Of a stretch of 32,857 bases of DNA, positions 1 to 8,158 are shown piece by piece. Under the pieces are notes generated by a model that saw only the letters and a list, made by a program, of their open reading frames with translations, was not told the origin of the DNA and made no database searches. Made by a program: the position numbers and the translations under genes. Source of the DNA: an uncultured Granulosicoccaceae bacterium (lineage in GTDB: Bacteria; Pseudomonadota; Gammaproteobacteria; Granulosicoccales; Granulosicoccaceae); NCBI GenBank assembly GCA_938035125.1, contig CALHNS010000067.1:1-32857 (forward strand). The letters are read 5' to 3'. How positions within the stretch are numbered: the first letter of the stretch is position 1; each line of letters begins with the position of its first letter.

Positions 1-54
1 TCCGATTGTAAAAAATCCGAACCTATACCCTCTTCAACTGTGTTTGAACACCGA

Positions 55-70
55 TGGCACGTTAATTGTT
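55..70 (+). promoter_or_regulatory. candidate sigma-54 promoter (one mismatch at -12)
   Basis: The sequence TGGCACG-TTAA-TTGTT matches the sigma-54 -24 element fully. The GG dinucleotide (56-57) is followed by exactly ten bases and then GT where the consensus has GC. It lies about 155 bp upstream of the Na/Pi-cotransporter-like gene on the same strand. The -12 mismatch is at an important base, so this may be chance. No enhancer-binding site was recognised. Confidence 0.2.
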
Positions 71-86
71 GTCACTGTGTCAGATT

Positions 87-105
87 GAATCATTGAGAAC
101 GATTC
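87..105. promoter_or_regulatory. inverted repeat, possible operator
   Basis: GAATCATT-GAG-AACGATTC has 8-bp arms with one mismatch and a 3-bp centre. It sits about 120 bp upstream of the gene starting at 225. A shorter dyad, GGTTC-AAG-GAACC, follows at 110-122. Both could be repressor sites, but no family was recognised. The first has the 19-bp size of a Fur box without a convincing Fur consensus. Confidence 0.25.
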
Positions 106-224
106 CCATGGTTCAAGGAACCCTGGTTGTTGCTAATACTCCTACGGTACAGGCATAGCAATTACGTTCAGTCGTTGCCTGAATTTTTCGTTGTCTGCAT
201 TTCAAGGAGAAATAGAGCTCAACA

Positions 225-1889
225 ATGTTGATTTTGCATTATCTTTTATCGATTGCAGGAGCAACCATGCTTCTGTTGTTTGCTGTGCGCTTAGTTCGCA
301 CAGGGATTGAGCGTGCATTTGGTTCTCATTTTCAGCAACTCATCTCACGTCGCACACATTCTCTTAGCGCAGCCACTATTGGGTTGTTTTTAGCGGTGGT
401 GCTACAAAGTTCTGCGGCCGTGTCAGTATTAGTCAGCGGGTTTGCCACCAATGGCGCTATAGCGGTATCGACTGGAATAGCGGCGGTTATTGGCGCTGAT
501 TTAGGTTCTGCGATTGTGGTAAAAATTCTATCGTTATCGGTTGACTGGATGATTCCGGCATTGATGGCTTTAGGCGGTGGTTTGTATCTTAAATCCAGAT
601 TTCATAATTTACGTCAGTTTGGCCGTGTGTTTCTTGGCATCGGATTAATTCTACTGTCGTTGCAAATGCTTCGCGATGCAGTCGAACCGATTCAAAACGG
701 CGATTTAATGCCAGCCATCGCAGCGTATCTTGAGTCGGATCTCATCAGCGCTTTTTTACTAGGGATGGTGCTCGCTTTCGTTATGCATTCTAGCGTGGCG
801 GTTGTGTTAATGGCGGTATCGATAGTGGCGGTAGCCAGCATGCCATTTGTTGCTGCTATTTCCATCGTATTGGGTGCCAATCTTGGCGGTGCTCTCGTGC
901 CTATGTGGTTAACACGAGACTTACAACAACCGGGTAAACAAATACCGATTGCCAATTTTATTGTTCGTGGTTCAACCGCTGTTGTGGCTCTTTTATTGTT
1001 GATGACATTTAAATTAGATTTTTTCCCTGAGCAATATCAAACAGCTGATGGCCTGGTATTAATTCATTTGTTGTTCAACGCCGTGCTTATAATCTATCTA
1101 CCGTTTACAGGCATTATTAGTTCGTTGATGGATCGATTGGTTTATAAACCTGAAACCAAGGAGGTAGACGAACACACTATTTGGGATCGCACAGCATTAG
1201 ATCGAAATCTAATTGACTCTCCGCAATTTGCCATTGCATGCGTGCACCGAGAAGTATTGCGTATGAGTCAATTGATAGAATACATGGTTAACCCTGTTAT
1301 GAAGCGCTACGCCGAAGGTGATCAAGATTCTATCGATTCACATCAAGCATTAGATTTAAAAGTGAACAAAGCATTAACTGATATTCGGCTGTACGTAGCT
1401 GATATCGGCGAACATGAACTGGTTAAATCAGATCGTAGAAAAATGCGTAACTTCATGGAATACGCAATTAATTTAGAAGCCTGCGGCGATATTGTTGCTA
1501 AGCGCTTACTGCCTTTAGCTTCAGAAAAGGCCACTAAAAACATTCAATTTTCTGATGAAGGTTGGAACGAGTTGCTGGATATGCACAAAGCGGTGGTTGC
1601 CAACATGTCACTGGCCTTCAATGTGTTGGTTTCAGAAGATGTGGAGGCCGCTCGAGAACTTATGCTAAGTAAGAATGTGGTAACCGCGCAGGAGCGTGAC
1701 AGTCGAAAATCGCATTTACAACGTATTCTTAGTGGTTCAGAGAAGAGCCTTGAAAGCAGTGATTTGCATTTAGAGACCTTACGAGCTTTGAAAGATCTAA
1801 ATTCACAAATCGCATCTGTTTGTTATCCTATTTTGCATCGGTCTGGGCTTTTACTTGAAAATCGATTGATGAACGATGCGGGCAGTTAA
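225..1889 (+). CDS. Na/Pi-cotransporter II-related protein with PhoU-like C-terminal domain
   Basis: A 554-residue inner-membrane protein of the Na+/phosphate symporter (NptA/YjbB) family. Two inverted membrane repeats are visible. The first carries QSSAAVSVLVSGFATNG near residues 61-77; the second carries HSSVAVVLMAVSIVA near 188-202. In this family such QSS-type motifs form the phosphate and sodium sites. The second repeat has His instead of the usual Gln. From about residue 330 the protein becomes soluble and helical, resembling a PhoU domain, as in many bacterial members. A good Shine-Dalgarno (AAGGAG) precedes the ATG. It appears monocistronic, with about 180 bp before the peptide transporter. 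Expected role: phosphate uptake or export across the inner membrane. The transport direction cannot be read from sequence. Confidence 0.85.
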   Translation: MLILHYLLSIAGATMLLLFAVRLVRTGIERAFGSHFQQLISRRTHSLSAATIGLFLAVVLQSSAAVSVLVSGFATNGAIAVSTGIAAVIGADLGSAIVVKILSLSVDWMIPALMALGGGLYLKSRFHNLRQFGRVFLGIGLILLSLQMLRDAVEPIQNGDLMPAIAAYLESDLISAFLLGMVLAFVMHSSVAVVLMAVSIVAVASMPFVAAISIVLGANLGGALVPMWLTRDLQQPGKQIPIANFIVRGSTAVVALLLLMTFKLDFFPEQYQTADGLVLIHLLFNAVLIIYLPFTGIISSLMDRLVYKPETKEVDEHTIWDRTALDRNLIDSPQFAIACVHREVLRMSQLIEYMVNPVMKRYAEGDQDSIDSHQALDLKVNKALTDIRLYVADIGEHELVKSDRRKMRNFMEYAINLEACGDIVAKRLLPLASEKATKNIQFSDEGWNELLDMHKAVVANMSLAFNVLVSEDVEAARELMLSKNVVTAQERDSRKSHLQRILSGSEKSLESSDLHLETLRALKDLNSQIASVCYPILHRSGLLLENRLMNDAGS

Positions 1890-2067
1890 CGCAGCGACGC
1901 AGCTCATATGGTGGTATTTTAGAGGCGCTAAGGAAATCGTTACTCGTTCAAAGCGCCAACGGCTGGTATGCTTTTGAAGTAGAGTGTTTGCACTAATTAT
2001 TTTTGCTTATTTCTTAGCCATTGCGTTAATCTTTAGGAACAATAACAGAATAACCAGGAGGCTTTAA

Positions 2068-3648
2068 ATGAAGTTAACTCTACGCGCTATGTTATTCATT
2101 AGTATGGGCACCGCATTAACCCTTTCACACGGAATTACGTCTGCTGAAACCTTTAAATGGGCGGGCACCAGTGATCCGCAAACGATGGACCCTCACGCCA
2201 ATAACTCAGCACCTGTGCTGGGCTTTTTAAATAATGTGTACGAAGGCTTGGTACGACGAAACAAAGCCATGAAAATTGAACCAGCGTTAGCGGAAAGCTG
2301 GGAGCAGCTGGGTGCCGATGGTTGGCGATTTAACCTCAGAACAGACGTTACTTTTCATGATGGCTCTGCATTCACAGCCGATGATGTGTTGTTTTCATAT
2401 GAACGTGCATCATCTGAAGAATCGGATGTGCGTTCTTGGTTTTCACCCGTTGAAAGTGTCGTGGTGGTTGATGAGCACACCATCGATTTCTTAACCATTG
2501 CGCCCAATCCGTTATTTCCTGATTCCATCGCCAACTTCATGATTATGGACAAAGACTGGGCAACCGCTAACGAAGCGATGCGTCCATCATCAGAAGCGGA
2601 GAATTTCGCTACGCGAAATGCCAACGGAACCGGTGCGTTTACCTTAGCTTCACGTGACCCTGGTGTTAAAACCACGTTAAAGCCATACGAAGGGTGGTGG
2701 GATACTTTAGAAAGTAACATTACTGAAGCGGTGTACACCCCAATTGGTGAAAGTGCAACGGGGATGGCTGCGTTATTATCGGGCGAAATCGATTTTATTT
2801 CTCCCATTCCGTTGCAAGATGTGCCGCGTATGAAACAGCGTGCAGGTTTTAAAGTGCATGAAGGCGTTGAAGCGCGTGTGTTGATGTTTGGCTTTGCACA
2901 TCAAATCGATGAGCTTAAATTCTCTGATGATGTTAGTGGTAAAAACCCATTCCAAGACGTAAGAGTACGGCAAGCTGCGTATCAGGCAGTGAATGTGGAC
3001 GCACTGATTGATAAAGTGATGCGTGGTAACGCTCAGCCTGCCGCACAATTGGTATCTGATGCAATGAAAGGCTACTCTGAGGCGAATGCCGAGCGATTAG
3101 CCTACGATCCGGAAGCCGCCAAGCAATTAATGAAAGATGCAGGGTATGCAGACGGATTTAGCTTCGGTTTGCAGTGCCCCAATGATCGTTACATAAATGA
3201 TGAATCCATATGTAAGGCGGCAGCGTCGATGTTCGCCAAAGTAGGATTGAACGCTAAACTAACGGCAATGCCGGTTAGAAATTACTGGCCAGAGCTGCGT
3301 GAAGATAACTTTGATATGTATTTGTTGGGTTGGTCTCCGGGTACCTTCGATGCCGAACACCCCATCCGATTTTTAGCATCCACCCCCAATGAAGAGAAAA
3401 AGCTAGGCAGCTGGAATTTTGGTGGTTACTCTAACGCACGTATCGATGAGTTATTGCCCATGATTCAAACAGAACTTGATGATGATAAACGTCAAGCCAT
3501 GATTGATGAAACCACGAAATTAATGCAGCAAGACGTGGCTTATATTCCAATGTACGTGCAGCCTTTAATTTGGGCTTCTAAAGACAACATTGAACTTACT
3601 CAGCGAACGGATAATTTCTTCATTCTTAGATGGGTTACGATTCAATAA
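2068..3648 (+). CDS. peptide/nickel-type ABC transporter periplasmic binding protein (SBP_bac_5)
   Basis: A 526-residue DppA/OppA-type solute-binding protein. An N-terminal Sec signal peptide (about residues 1-26, ending near ITSA-ET) is followed by the family opening WAGTSDPQTMDPHANNSAPV and the segment YEGLVRRNKAMKIEPALAESW. The length is normal for the family. It should bind short peptides or a related oligomeric solute in the periplasm and deliver it to the permeases encoded directly downstream. A strong ribosome binding site (AGGAGG, six bases before ATG) suggests high translation, usual for a binding protein in excess of its membrane partners. It is the first gene of a four-gene operon; the next gene starts 46 bp after its stop. 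Dipeptides, oligopeptides and opines remain possible substrates. Confidence 0.9.
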   Translation: MKLTLRAMLFISMGTALTLSHGITSAETFKWAGTSDPQTMDPHANNSAPVLGFLNNVYEGLVRRNKAMKIEPALAESWEQLGADGWRFNLRTDVTFHDGSAFTADDVLFSYERASSEESDVRSWFSPVESVVVVDEHTIDFLTIAPNPLFPDSIANFMIMDKDWATANEAMRPSSEAENFATRNANGTGAFTLASRDPGVKTTLKPYEGWWDTLESNITEAVYTPIGESATGMAALLSGEIDFISPIPLQDVPRMKQRAGFKVHEGVEARVLMFGFAHQIDELKFSDDVSGKNPFQDVRVRQAAYQAVNVDALIDKVMRGNAQPAAQLVSDAMKGYSEANAERLAYDPEAAKQLMKDAGYADGFSFGLQCPNDRYINDESICKAAASMFAKVGLNAKLTAMPVRNYWPELREDNFDMYLLGWSPGTFDAEHPIRFLASTPNEEKKLGSWNFGGYSNARIDELLPMIQTELDDDKRQAMIDETTKLMQQDVAYIPMYVQPLIWASKDNIELTQRTDNFFILRWVTIQ

Positions 3649-3694
3649 GAGAGTATCCCGTCTTTAGGTTCCTGACTAAAATACTTTTTCTTAC

Positions 3695-4669
3695 ATGCTG
3701 AGCTTTATAATTCGACGGTTGTTGCAATCGTTGTTTGTCATGTTAGCGGTTAGCCTTATTGCGTTCTCTTTGTTTCGCTTTGTGGGAGACCCTATCGCTC
3801 AGATGGTAGGTCAAGAAACGTCCATTGAAGATCAGGAAAATATTCGAGAAAGGTTAGGCTTAAATGATCCGATGCCCACGCAATACGCGCGATTCGTGGG
3901 CAATCTAGCCAAGGGTGAGTTCGGGTTTTCTTATCGAACGCGGCAACCTGTTAATGAGCTCATCCTAAGCCGATTACCAGCAACGCTTGAGCTGGGAGCC
4001 GTATCGTTATTTATATCCCTTATTGTGGGCATTCCTGCAGGAATTTATACGGCGCTTAAACGCGGATTTTTATCCAATGCGTTACTCGTAACAACGCTTG
4101 TGGGCATATCCATTCCCACTTTTGTTATTGGAATATTTTTAATTTATACCTTTGGTGTTGCGCTTGGGTGGTTACCCACGTTCGGCCGTGGGGAGACGGT
4201 GCAATTGGGTTGGTGGCAAACCAACTTTTTAACCCTATCCGGATGGAAAGCGCTCATTCTTCCAGGCATCACTTTGGGTGTTTATCAGTTAACGCTAACC
4301 ATGAGGCTTGTTCGGGCGGAAATGCAAGAGGTGCTAAAAACCGATTACATTAAATTTGCCACCGCAAGGGGAATTAATTATCGCTCGTTATATTTACATC
4401 ATGCTTTTCGTAACACATTGGTGCCGGTCATCACCATCATCGGATTGCAGCTTGGCGGTATCATTGCGTTTTCAATTGTTACTGAATCCGTTTTTCAATG
4501 GCCAGGGATGGGGCTACTGTTTCTAGACTCCATTCGCTATGTCGATATACCGGTGATGTCGGTGTACCTTGTGCTCATTGCGTTGATCTTTGTCATGATC
4601 AATTTAATCGTCGATTTAGCCTACTTTGCCATCGACCCGCGCGTTCGACATCGAGGTGGCGATGATTGA
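3695..4669 (+). CDS. peptide ABC transporter permease, DppB/OppB type
   Basis: A 324-residue inner-membrane permease. The N-terminus (MLSFIIRRLLQSLFVMLAVSLI) is the typical first helix of DppB-family proteins and supports this ATG, even though no clear Shine-Dalgarno precedes it. The central EAA loop that docks on the ATPase is visible as ARGINYRSLYLHHAFRNTLV. The C-terminus ends DLAYFAIDPRVRHR, a common family ending. It pairs with the DppC-type permease, whose start overlaps its last codons by 8 bp, which indicates translational coupling. Together they form the translocation pore for the solute delivered by the upstream binding protein. Confidence 0.9.
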   Translation: MLSFIIRRLLQSLFVMLAVSLIAFSLFRFVGDPIAQMVGQETSIEDQENIRERLGLNDPMPTQYARFVGNLAKGEFGFSYRTRQPVNELILSRLPATLELGAVSLFISLIVGIPAGIYTALKRGFLSNALLVTTLVGISIPTFVIGIFLIYTFGVALGWLPTFGRGETVQLGWWQTNFLTLSGWKALILPGITLGVYQLTLTMRLVRAEMQEVLKTDYIKFATARGINYRSLYLHHAFRNTLVPVITIIGLQLGGIIAFSIVTESVFQWPGMGLLFLDSIRYVDIPVMSVYLVLIALIFVMINLIVDLAYFAIDPRVRHRGGDD

Positions 4670-5579
4670 ATCGTTACGCCGTTGGTCAATAGAAAACGAG
4701 CTGGTTTATTTATTCCTGCGAAGTCCTGGCGCGTTATTGGCGGCACTGGTTGCTCTATTGTGTGTGGGTGGCGCTGTATTAAGCCCGTGGATTGCAGCCA
4801 ACGATCCTTACGATATTGCCAGTTTGGATATCCTTGATTCACTGATACCACCCAGCTGGAGCGATGGTGGCGACGCCCGTTTTCTTATAGGAACAGACGA
4901 TCAGGGCCGGGATCTTTTAGCCGCCATTTTGTACGGTACCCGATTATCATTATTGGTTGGTTTTTTAGCCATAACCTTTGCTAGCGTGTTGGGGGTAACA
5001 GTGGGGTTAATGGCAGGGTACTTTGGCGGACGGTTCGATGCCATCGTTATGCGCATTGCTGATGTGCAGTTAAGTTTGCCTGCTATTTTAACAGCGCTGT
5101 TAATTGATGGCATTGCCAGAGGCGTATTACCCCAAGGCCAGCACGATAATCTAATGATTATGGTTCTAACGGTCGCTATTGGCTTATCGCTTTGGGTGAA
5201 CTTTGCCAGAACCGTTCGCGCCACAACGTTTGTTGAGCGCAATAAAGAATATGTGCAAAGCTGCGAAATTATGGGAATGCACCCCTTTAGAATTATGTTC
5301 GTGCACATTTTGCCGAATACCATGGGCCCCATTTTGGTGATTCTTACGGTCGATTTAGCGGTGGCGGTGTTGCTTGAGGCCACGTTGTCATTTCTTGGTG
5401 TGGGGGTTCCTGCAAACCAGCCTTCATTGGGCACGCTAATCCGAATTGGCACTGAATACATGTTTTCAGGCGAATGGTGGATAGTTATTTTTCCAAGCGC
5501 CATGCTCATTCTTATGGTTATCTCCATAAATCTGTTGGGCGATTTTCTTCGTGATGCGTTGAATCCGAGAATACGTTGA
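4662..5579 (+). CDS. peptide ABC transporter permease, DppC/OppC type
   Basis: A 305-residue permease partner of the preceding gene. I chose the ATG at 4662 over an in-frame TTG at 4626. The ATG has a Shine-Dalgarno (GAGGTGG, 4653-4659), and the protein then begins MIESLRRWSIENELVYLF. Family landmarks include the early periplasmic segment FLIGTDDQGRDLLAAILYG (DppC proteins have GTDxxGRDxxSR). The EAA loop reads IMGMHPFRIMFVHILPNTMG, and the ending LLGDFLRDALNPRIR is typical. It overlaps the upstream permease by 8 bp and the downstream ATPase gene by 4 bp, so the set is one transcription and translation unit. Confidence 0.9.
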   Translation: MIESLRRWSIENELVYLFLRSPGALLAALVALLCVGGAVLSPWIAANDPYDIASLDILDSLIPPSWSDGGDARFLIGTDDQGRDLLAAILYGTRLSLLVGFLAITFASVLGVTVGLMAGYFGGRFDAIVMRIADVQLSLPAILTALLIDGIARGVLPQGQHDNLMIMVLTVAIGLSLWVNFARTVRATTFVERNKEYVQSCEIMGMHPFRIMFVHILPNTMGPILVILTVDLAVAVLLEATLSFLGVGVPANQPSLGTLIRIGTEYMFSGEWWIVIFPSAMLILMVISINLLGDFLRDALNPRIR

Positions 5580-7297
5580 GCGCTCTGTTATCCATAGAAA
5601 ATTTATACGTTAACTTTCCCACGCGTTTTGGAGAATTTGTAGCGCTAGATGGTGTGAATTTGAATGTGGCCGCAGGAGAGATCCACGGTTTGGTGGGTGA
5701 ATCTGGTGCGGGTAAATCTACCGTAGGTGCAGCGGTAATGGGCTTATTGCAAAGCCCAGGGTACGTTGCCTCGGGAAAAATTGTATTCGCTGGAGAAAAT
5801 CTTGTTGGGTTAAACAACGATGCTTATCATCGTTTGCGAGGTGATCGCATCAGTATGATTTTTCAGGACCCGCAAACCAGCTTGAATCCTCTTTTAACCA
5901 TTGCTACCCAGATGATCGAAACCATTCGACAGCATCGCCATGTAAGCGCCTCAGATGCGAGAAATCAAGCCATTGCCCTGTTGGCCGAAACCGGCATCAA
6001 TGATATAGAAAAACGGATTGATGATTATCCTCACCAATTCTCCGGTGGTATGCGTCAGCGCGTGGTTATTGGTTTGGCATTGTGCACTGAACCTGAATTG
6101 ATTATCGCTGATGAACCCACTACGGCATTAGATGTTTCCGTTCAAAAACAGATCCTGAAACTGATTCGTACCCTGTGCCGAGAACGTAACATTGGCATTG
6201 TACTGATCACTCATGACATTGGCGTCATTAACGAAACTGCGGATCGCGTTACGGTGCTGCGTTCTGGGCGTGTTATAGAATCGGGGAACACGAAAGATGT
6301 GTTGGGTAAGCCGAAGCAGACATACACAAAAGAGCTTATGGCGGCGGTGCCCCGATTAGATAAACGACTTGATCGGTTCAAAAATATAGTGGGAGAGGAT
6401 GACAAAGTAATCGATGATTCGTGGAAAGTTCCCTTAGCGAGTGCCTCGTTCGCTACTCAATGGTTATTGTCTGAAAAAAATGAGGGTAATGAGCGAAACT
6501 CTCACCCCTTATTAACCGTGTCGAATTTAGATGTTACGTTCAATAGCGGACAGGCAAGTTGGTTTGGAAAAAATAAAGGTTTTAAGGCGTTAAGTAATAT
6601 CAATATTGACCTGATGAACGGTGAAGTGCTGGGCGTTGTGGGGGAAAGTGGCAGCGGAAAATCCACCTTGGCAAAAGCTATTGTGGGGCTTGTGCCTTTG
6701 TCAGCTGGTTCGATGGAATTCAAAGGGAAGATGCTGCCAGCGGGTAAACACAGAGATCGGCATCATCCATCGCGCCGCGTGATACAGATGGTATTCCAAG
6801 ACCCTTATTCGTCATTGAATAATCGCAAGACGGTTGAAAGCATCATTGCAGAGCCCATTCGTTTTTATGGTTTAAGCCACGATGAAGTTGAAATTAAAAA
6901 ATTAGTGGCATCCGTTTTGGAATTGGTTGGTATGCCACAAAGGGCAATGCTTAAATACCCACATCAATTCTCCGGTGGACAAAGGCAACGCATTGCCGTG
7001 GCACGAGCCTTAGTTGCGCGGCCAGAGTTTCTTATTTGCGATGAACCCACATCGGCTTTAGATGTATCCATACAGGCGCAAATTTTAAACTTATTAAAAG
7101 ACTTACAACAAACCTTTGGTTTATCCATTTTATTTATCAGCCATAACTTAGCCGTAATTCGGCAAATGGCGGATAGGGTGGTTGTTATAAAGAACGGTGA
7201 AGTTGTTGAAACATCGAATACGGAACAATTTTTCAGCGCGCCTTCAAAAACCTACAGCCAAATGTTATTGAGTGAAACGCCGTCGCTGGTGTTCTGA
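5576..7297 (+). CDS. fused double ABC ATPase for peptide transport (DppD-DppF type)
   Basis: A 573-residue protein with two complete ATPase modules in one chain. The first has Walker A GESGAGKS (41-48), signature FSGGMRQ (155-161) and Walker B LIIADE (175-180). The second has GESGSGKST (356-364), FSGGQRQR (465-472) and LICDEP (486-491). The oligopeptide/dipeptide C-terminal extension appears after the first module (about 230-275). In many bacteria these are two separate proteins; the fused form is known from YejF- and GsiA-like systems. The start is a TTG whose TG is shared with the upstream TGA stop (TTGA overlap). It powers the two permeases from the cytoplasmic side. The gene ends convergently, 28 bp from the glutathione transferase. 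Confidence 0.92.
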   Translation: MSALLSIENLYVNFPTRFGEFVALDGVNLNVAAGEIHGLVGESGAGKSTVGAAVMGLLQSPGYVASGKIVFAGENLVGLNNDAYHRLRGDRISMIFQDPQTSLNPLLTIATQMIETIRQHRHVSASDARNQAIALLAETGINDIEKRIDDYPHQFSGGMRQRVVIGLALCTEPELIIADEPTTALDVSVQKQILKLIRTLCRERNIGIVLITHDIGVINETADRVTVLRSGRVIESGNTKDVLGKPKQTYTKELMAAVPRLDKRLDRFKNIVGEDDKVIDDSWKVPLASASFATQWLLSEKNEGNERNSHPLLTVSNLDVTFNSGQASWFGKNKGFKALSNINIDLMNGEVLGVVGESGSGKSTLAKAIVGLVPLSAGSMEFKGKMLPAGKHRDRHHPSRRVIQMVFQDPYSSLNNRKTVESIIAEPIRFYGLSHDEVEIKKLVASVLELVGMPQRAMLKYPHQFSGGQRQRIAVARALVARPEFLICDEPTSALDVSIQAQILNLLKDLQQTFGLSILFISHNLAVIRQMADRVVVIKNGEVVETSNTEQFFSAPSKTYSQMLLSETPSLVF

Positions 7298-7301
7298 ATA
7301 C

Positions 7302-7345
7302 CACCGCCTTTAAACGCCGTCACTTTAATTTGCACCGCCTTTAAA
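7302..7345. repeat. 13-bp direct repeat at a convergent gene junction
   Basis: CACCGCCTTTAAA occurs at 7302-7314, just after the ATPase stop, and again at 7333-7345, inside the last codons of the minus-strand glutathione transferase. A second pair, AAACGCCGTC, occurs at 7275-7284 and 7312-7321. The junction therefore looks like a mosaic of small duplications. One reading is that a copy of each gene's 3' end was duplicated by replication slippage. Confidence 0.6.
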
Positions 7346-7972
7346 TGCTTTTTGAACTGAAGGTTTTTCCATAAGCTGATCAACCCACCGGGTTAGGGCT
7401 GGGCATTTTTCTCGCCATTGAAGATCGTATTTTTGTAAATAACTAACATCGGATGCTATCCAAGGTAGGCAGGCGATATCGGCAACTGTGAATGAATCAC
7501 CAGCCAGATAAGGCGAATTTGATAGGCGAGTCTCCATCACATCAAGGCAACGCCACACGATTTTTTCAAAATGTTCAACCGCCGCTGGATTTGCAGGATC
7601 CGCGGTATGAAAACGGCCGAATTGACCAGCCATTGGGCCAAGCTGTCCTACCTGCCAAAAAGTCCAAGACATAACCAGGGCTCGCTCTGCCACTGATTTT
7701 CCATCAATTTCTGAAAAAATACCGGCAAGGTACATCAAGATGGCGCCCGATTCGAAGTGAACGATATTTGAGTTCGATTTGGTGATCTGGCTTGCGTTCG
7801 TTACCAGCGCTGGAATTTTCCCATCCGGGGAAATAGCTCGAAATTCAGGTGCGTGTTGCTCACCACTGGTGATATCGACGGAGTGATAGCGGTAGTTAGC
7901 CCCCACTTCTTCGAGTGCAATAATGATTTTTTGCCCATTAGGCGTATTAAAACTGTGTAATTCGAAGTTCAT
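7325..7972 (-). CDS. glutathione S-transferase, YfcG/YghU (nu-class) like
   Basis: A 215-residue cytosolic glutathione transferase. The thioredoxin-fold N-terminal domain begins MNFELHSFNTPNGQKIIIAL. The TPNG-K segment is characteristic of the YfcG/YghU/Ure2-like group, where Thr and Asn replace the catalytic Tyr or Ser of other classes. SPDGKIPALV supplies the cis-Pro loop and FESGAILMYLA the glutathione gamma-glutamyl-binding Ser. The helical domain contains SFTVADIACLPWI, the N-capping motif. The group is known for disulfide reductase or peroxidase activity with glutathione; the natural substrate here is unknown. It is divergent from the small secreted protein gene at 8159 and convergent with the peptide transporter. 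Confidence 0.85.
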   Translation of the reverse strand: MNFELHSFNTPNGQKIIIALEEVGANYRYHSVDITSGEQHAPEFRAISPDGKIPALVTNASQITKSNSNIVHFESGAILMYLAGIFSEIDGKSVAERALVMSWTFWQVGQLGPMAGQFGRFHTADPANPAAVEHFEKIVWRCLDVMETRLSNSPYLAGDSFTVADIACLPWIASDVSYLQKYDLQWREKCPALTRWVDQLMEKPSVQKAFKGGAN

Positions 7973-8013
7973 GTTTGTGACAGGTTACCGTATTGGTCGG
8001 TGGAGGCACTAAA

Positions 8014-8042
8014 TTTACATTTTTGTAAAAATAGCGTAATAC
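8014..8042 (+). promoter_or_regulatory. candidate sigma-70 promoter overlapped by an inverted repeat
   Basis: TTTACA (8014-8019) and TAATAC (8037-8042) are separated by 17 bp and could be -35 and -10 elements; the -10 match is weak. The -35 hexamer is also the left arm of a perfect inverted repeat, TTTACA-TTTT-TGTAAA (8014-8029), which a regulator could occupy. It is the only promoter-like pair I see for the small secreted protein gene at 8159. Confidence 0.3.
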
Positions 8043-8057
8043 CCTTGCAAGCAAGGG
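8042..8057. promoter_or_regulatory. perfect inverted repeat in the leader of the small secreted protein
   Basis: CCCTTGC-AA-GCAAGGG has 7-bp arms and a 2-bp centre, so it is better suited to protein binding than to an RNA hairpin. It starts at the last base of the candidate -10 element and covers the predicted transcription start, a typical repressor position. Confidence 0.35.
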
Positions 8058-8080
8058 GTTGTACCTTATTTATAACCCAA

Positions 8081-8098
8081 TTCTCGACAAGCCGAGAA
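8081..8098 (+). promoter_or_regulatory. small stem-loop in the 5' leader
   Basis: TTCTCG-ACAAGC-CGAGAA forms a 6-bp perfect stem with a 6-base loop, about 60 bp upstream of the ATG at 8159. It is the third inverted repeat in 85 bp of this leader. It could be a second operator or an RNA stem-loop in the transcript. Confidence 0.3.
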
Positions 8099-8158
8099 CA
8101 CATATTGCAGGGTACTTGAATATCGATTTTTATACGCACAAAGCTTGAGGATAAGCCC

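Noticed and set aside
1924..1957. Terminator after the Na/Pi-type gene (GGCGCT/AGCGCC)
   Set aside because: Only a 6-bp stem with a 22-base loop and no T-run; too weak to call.
2355..3048. Two antisense open frames inside the peptide-binding protein gene
   Set aside because: No ribosome site, no recognisable protein; composition typical of an antisense shadow.
4626..4661. TTG start for the DppC-type permease
   Set aside because: It would add 12 residues read in another frame of the upstream gene; ATG 4662 has a good ribosome site.
4901..5527. 208-codon open frame on the minus strand opposite the DppC-type permease
   Set aside because: Hydrophilic Thr/Asn/Pro-rich sequence with no motif, lying antisense to a well-supported membrane gene.
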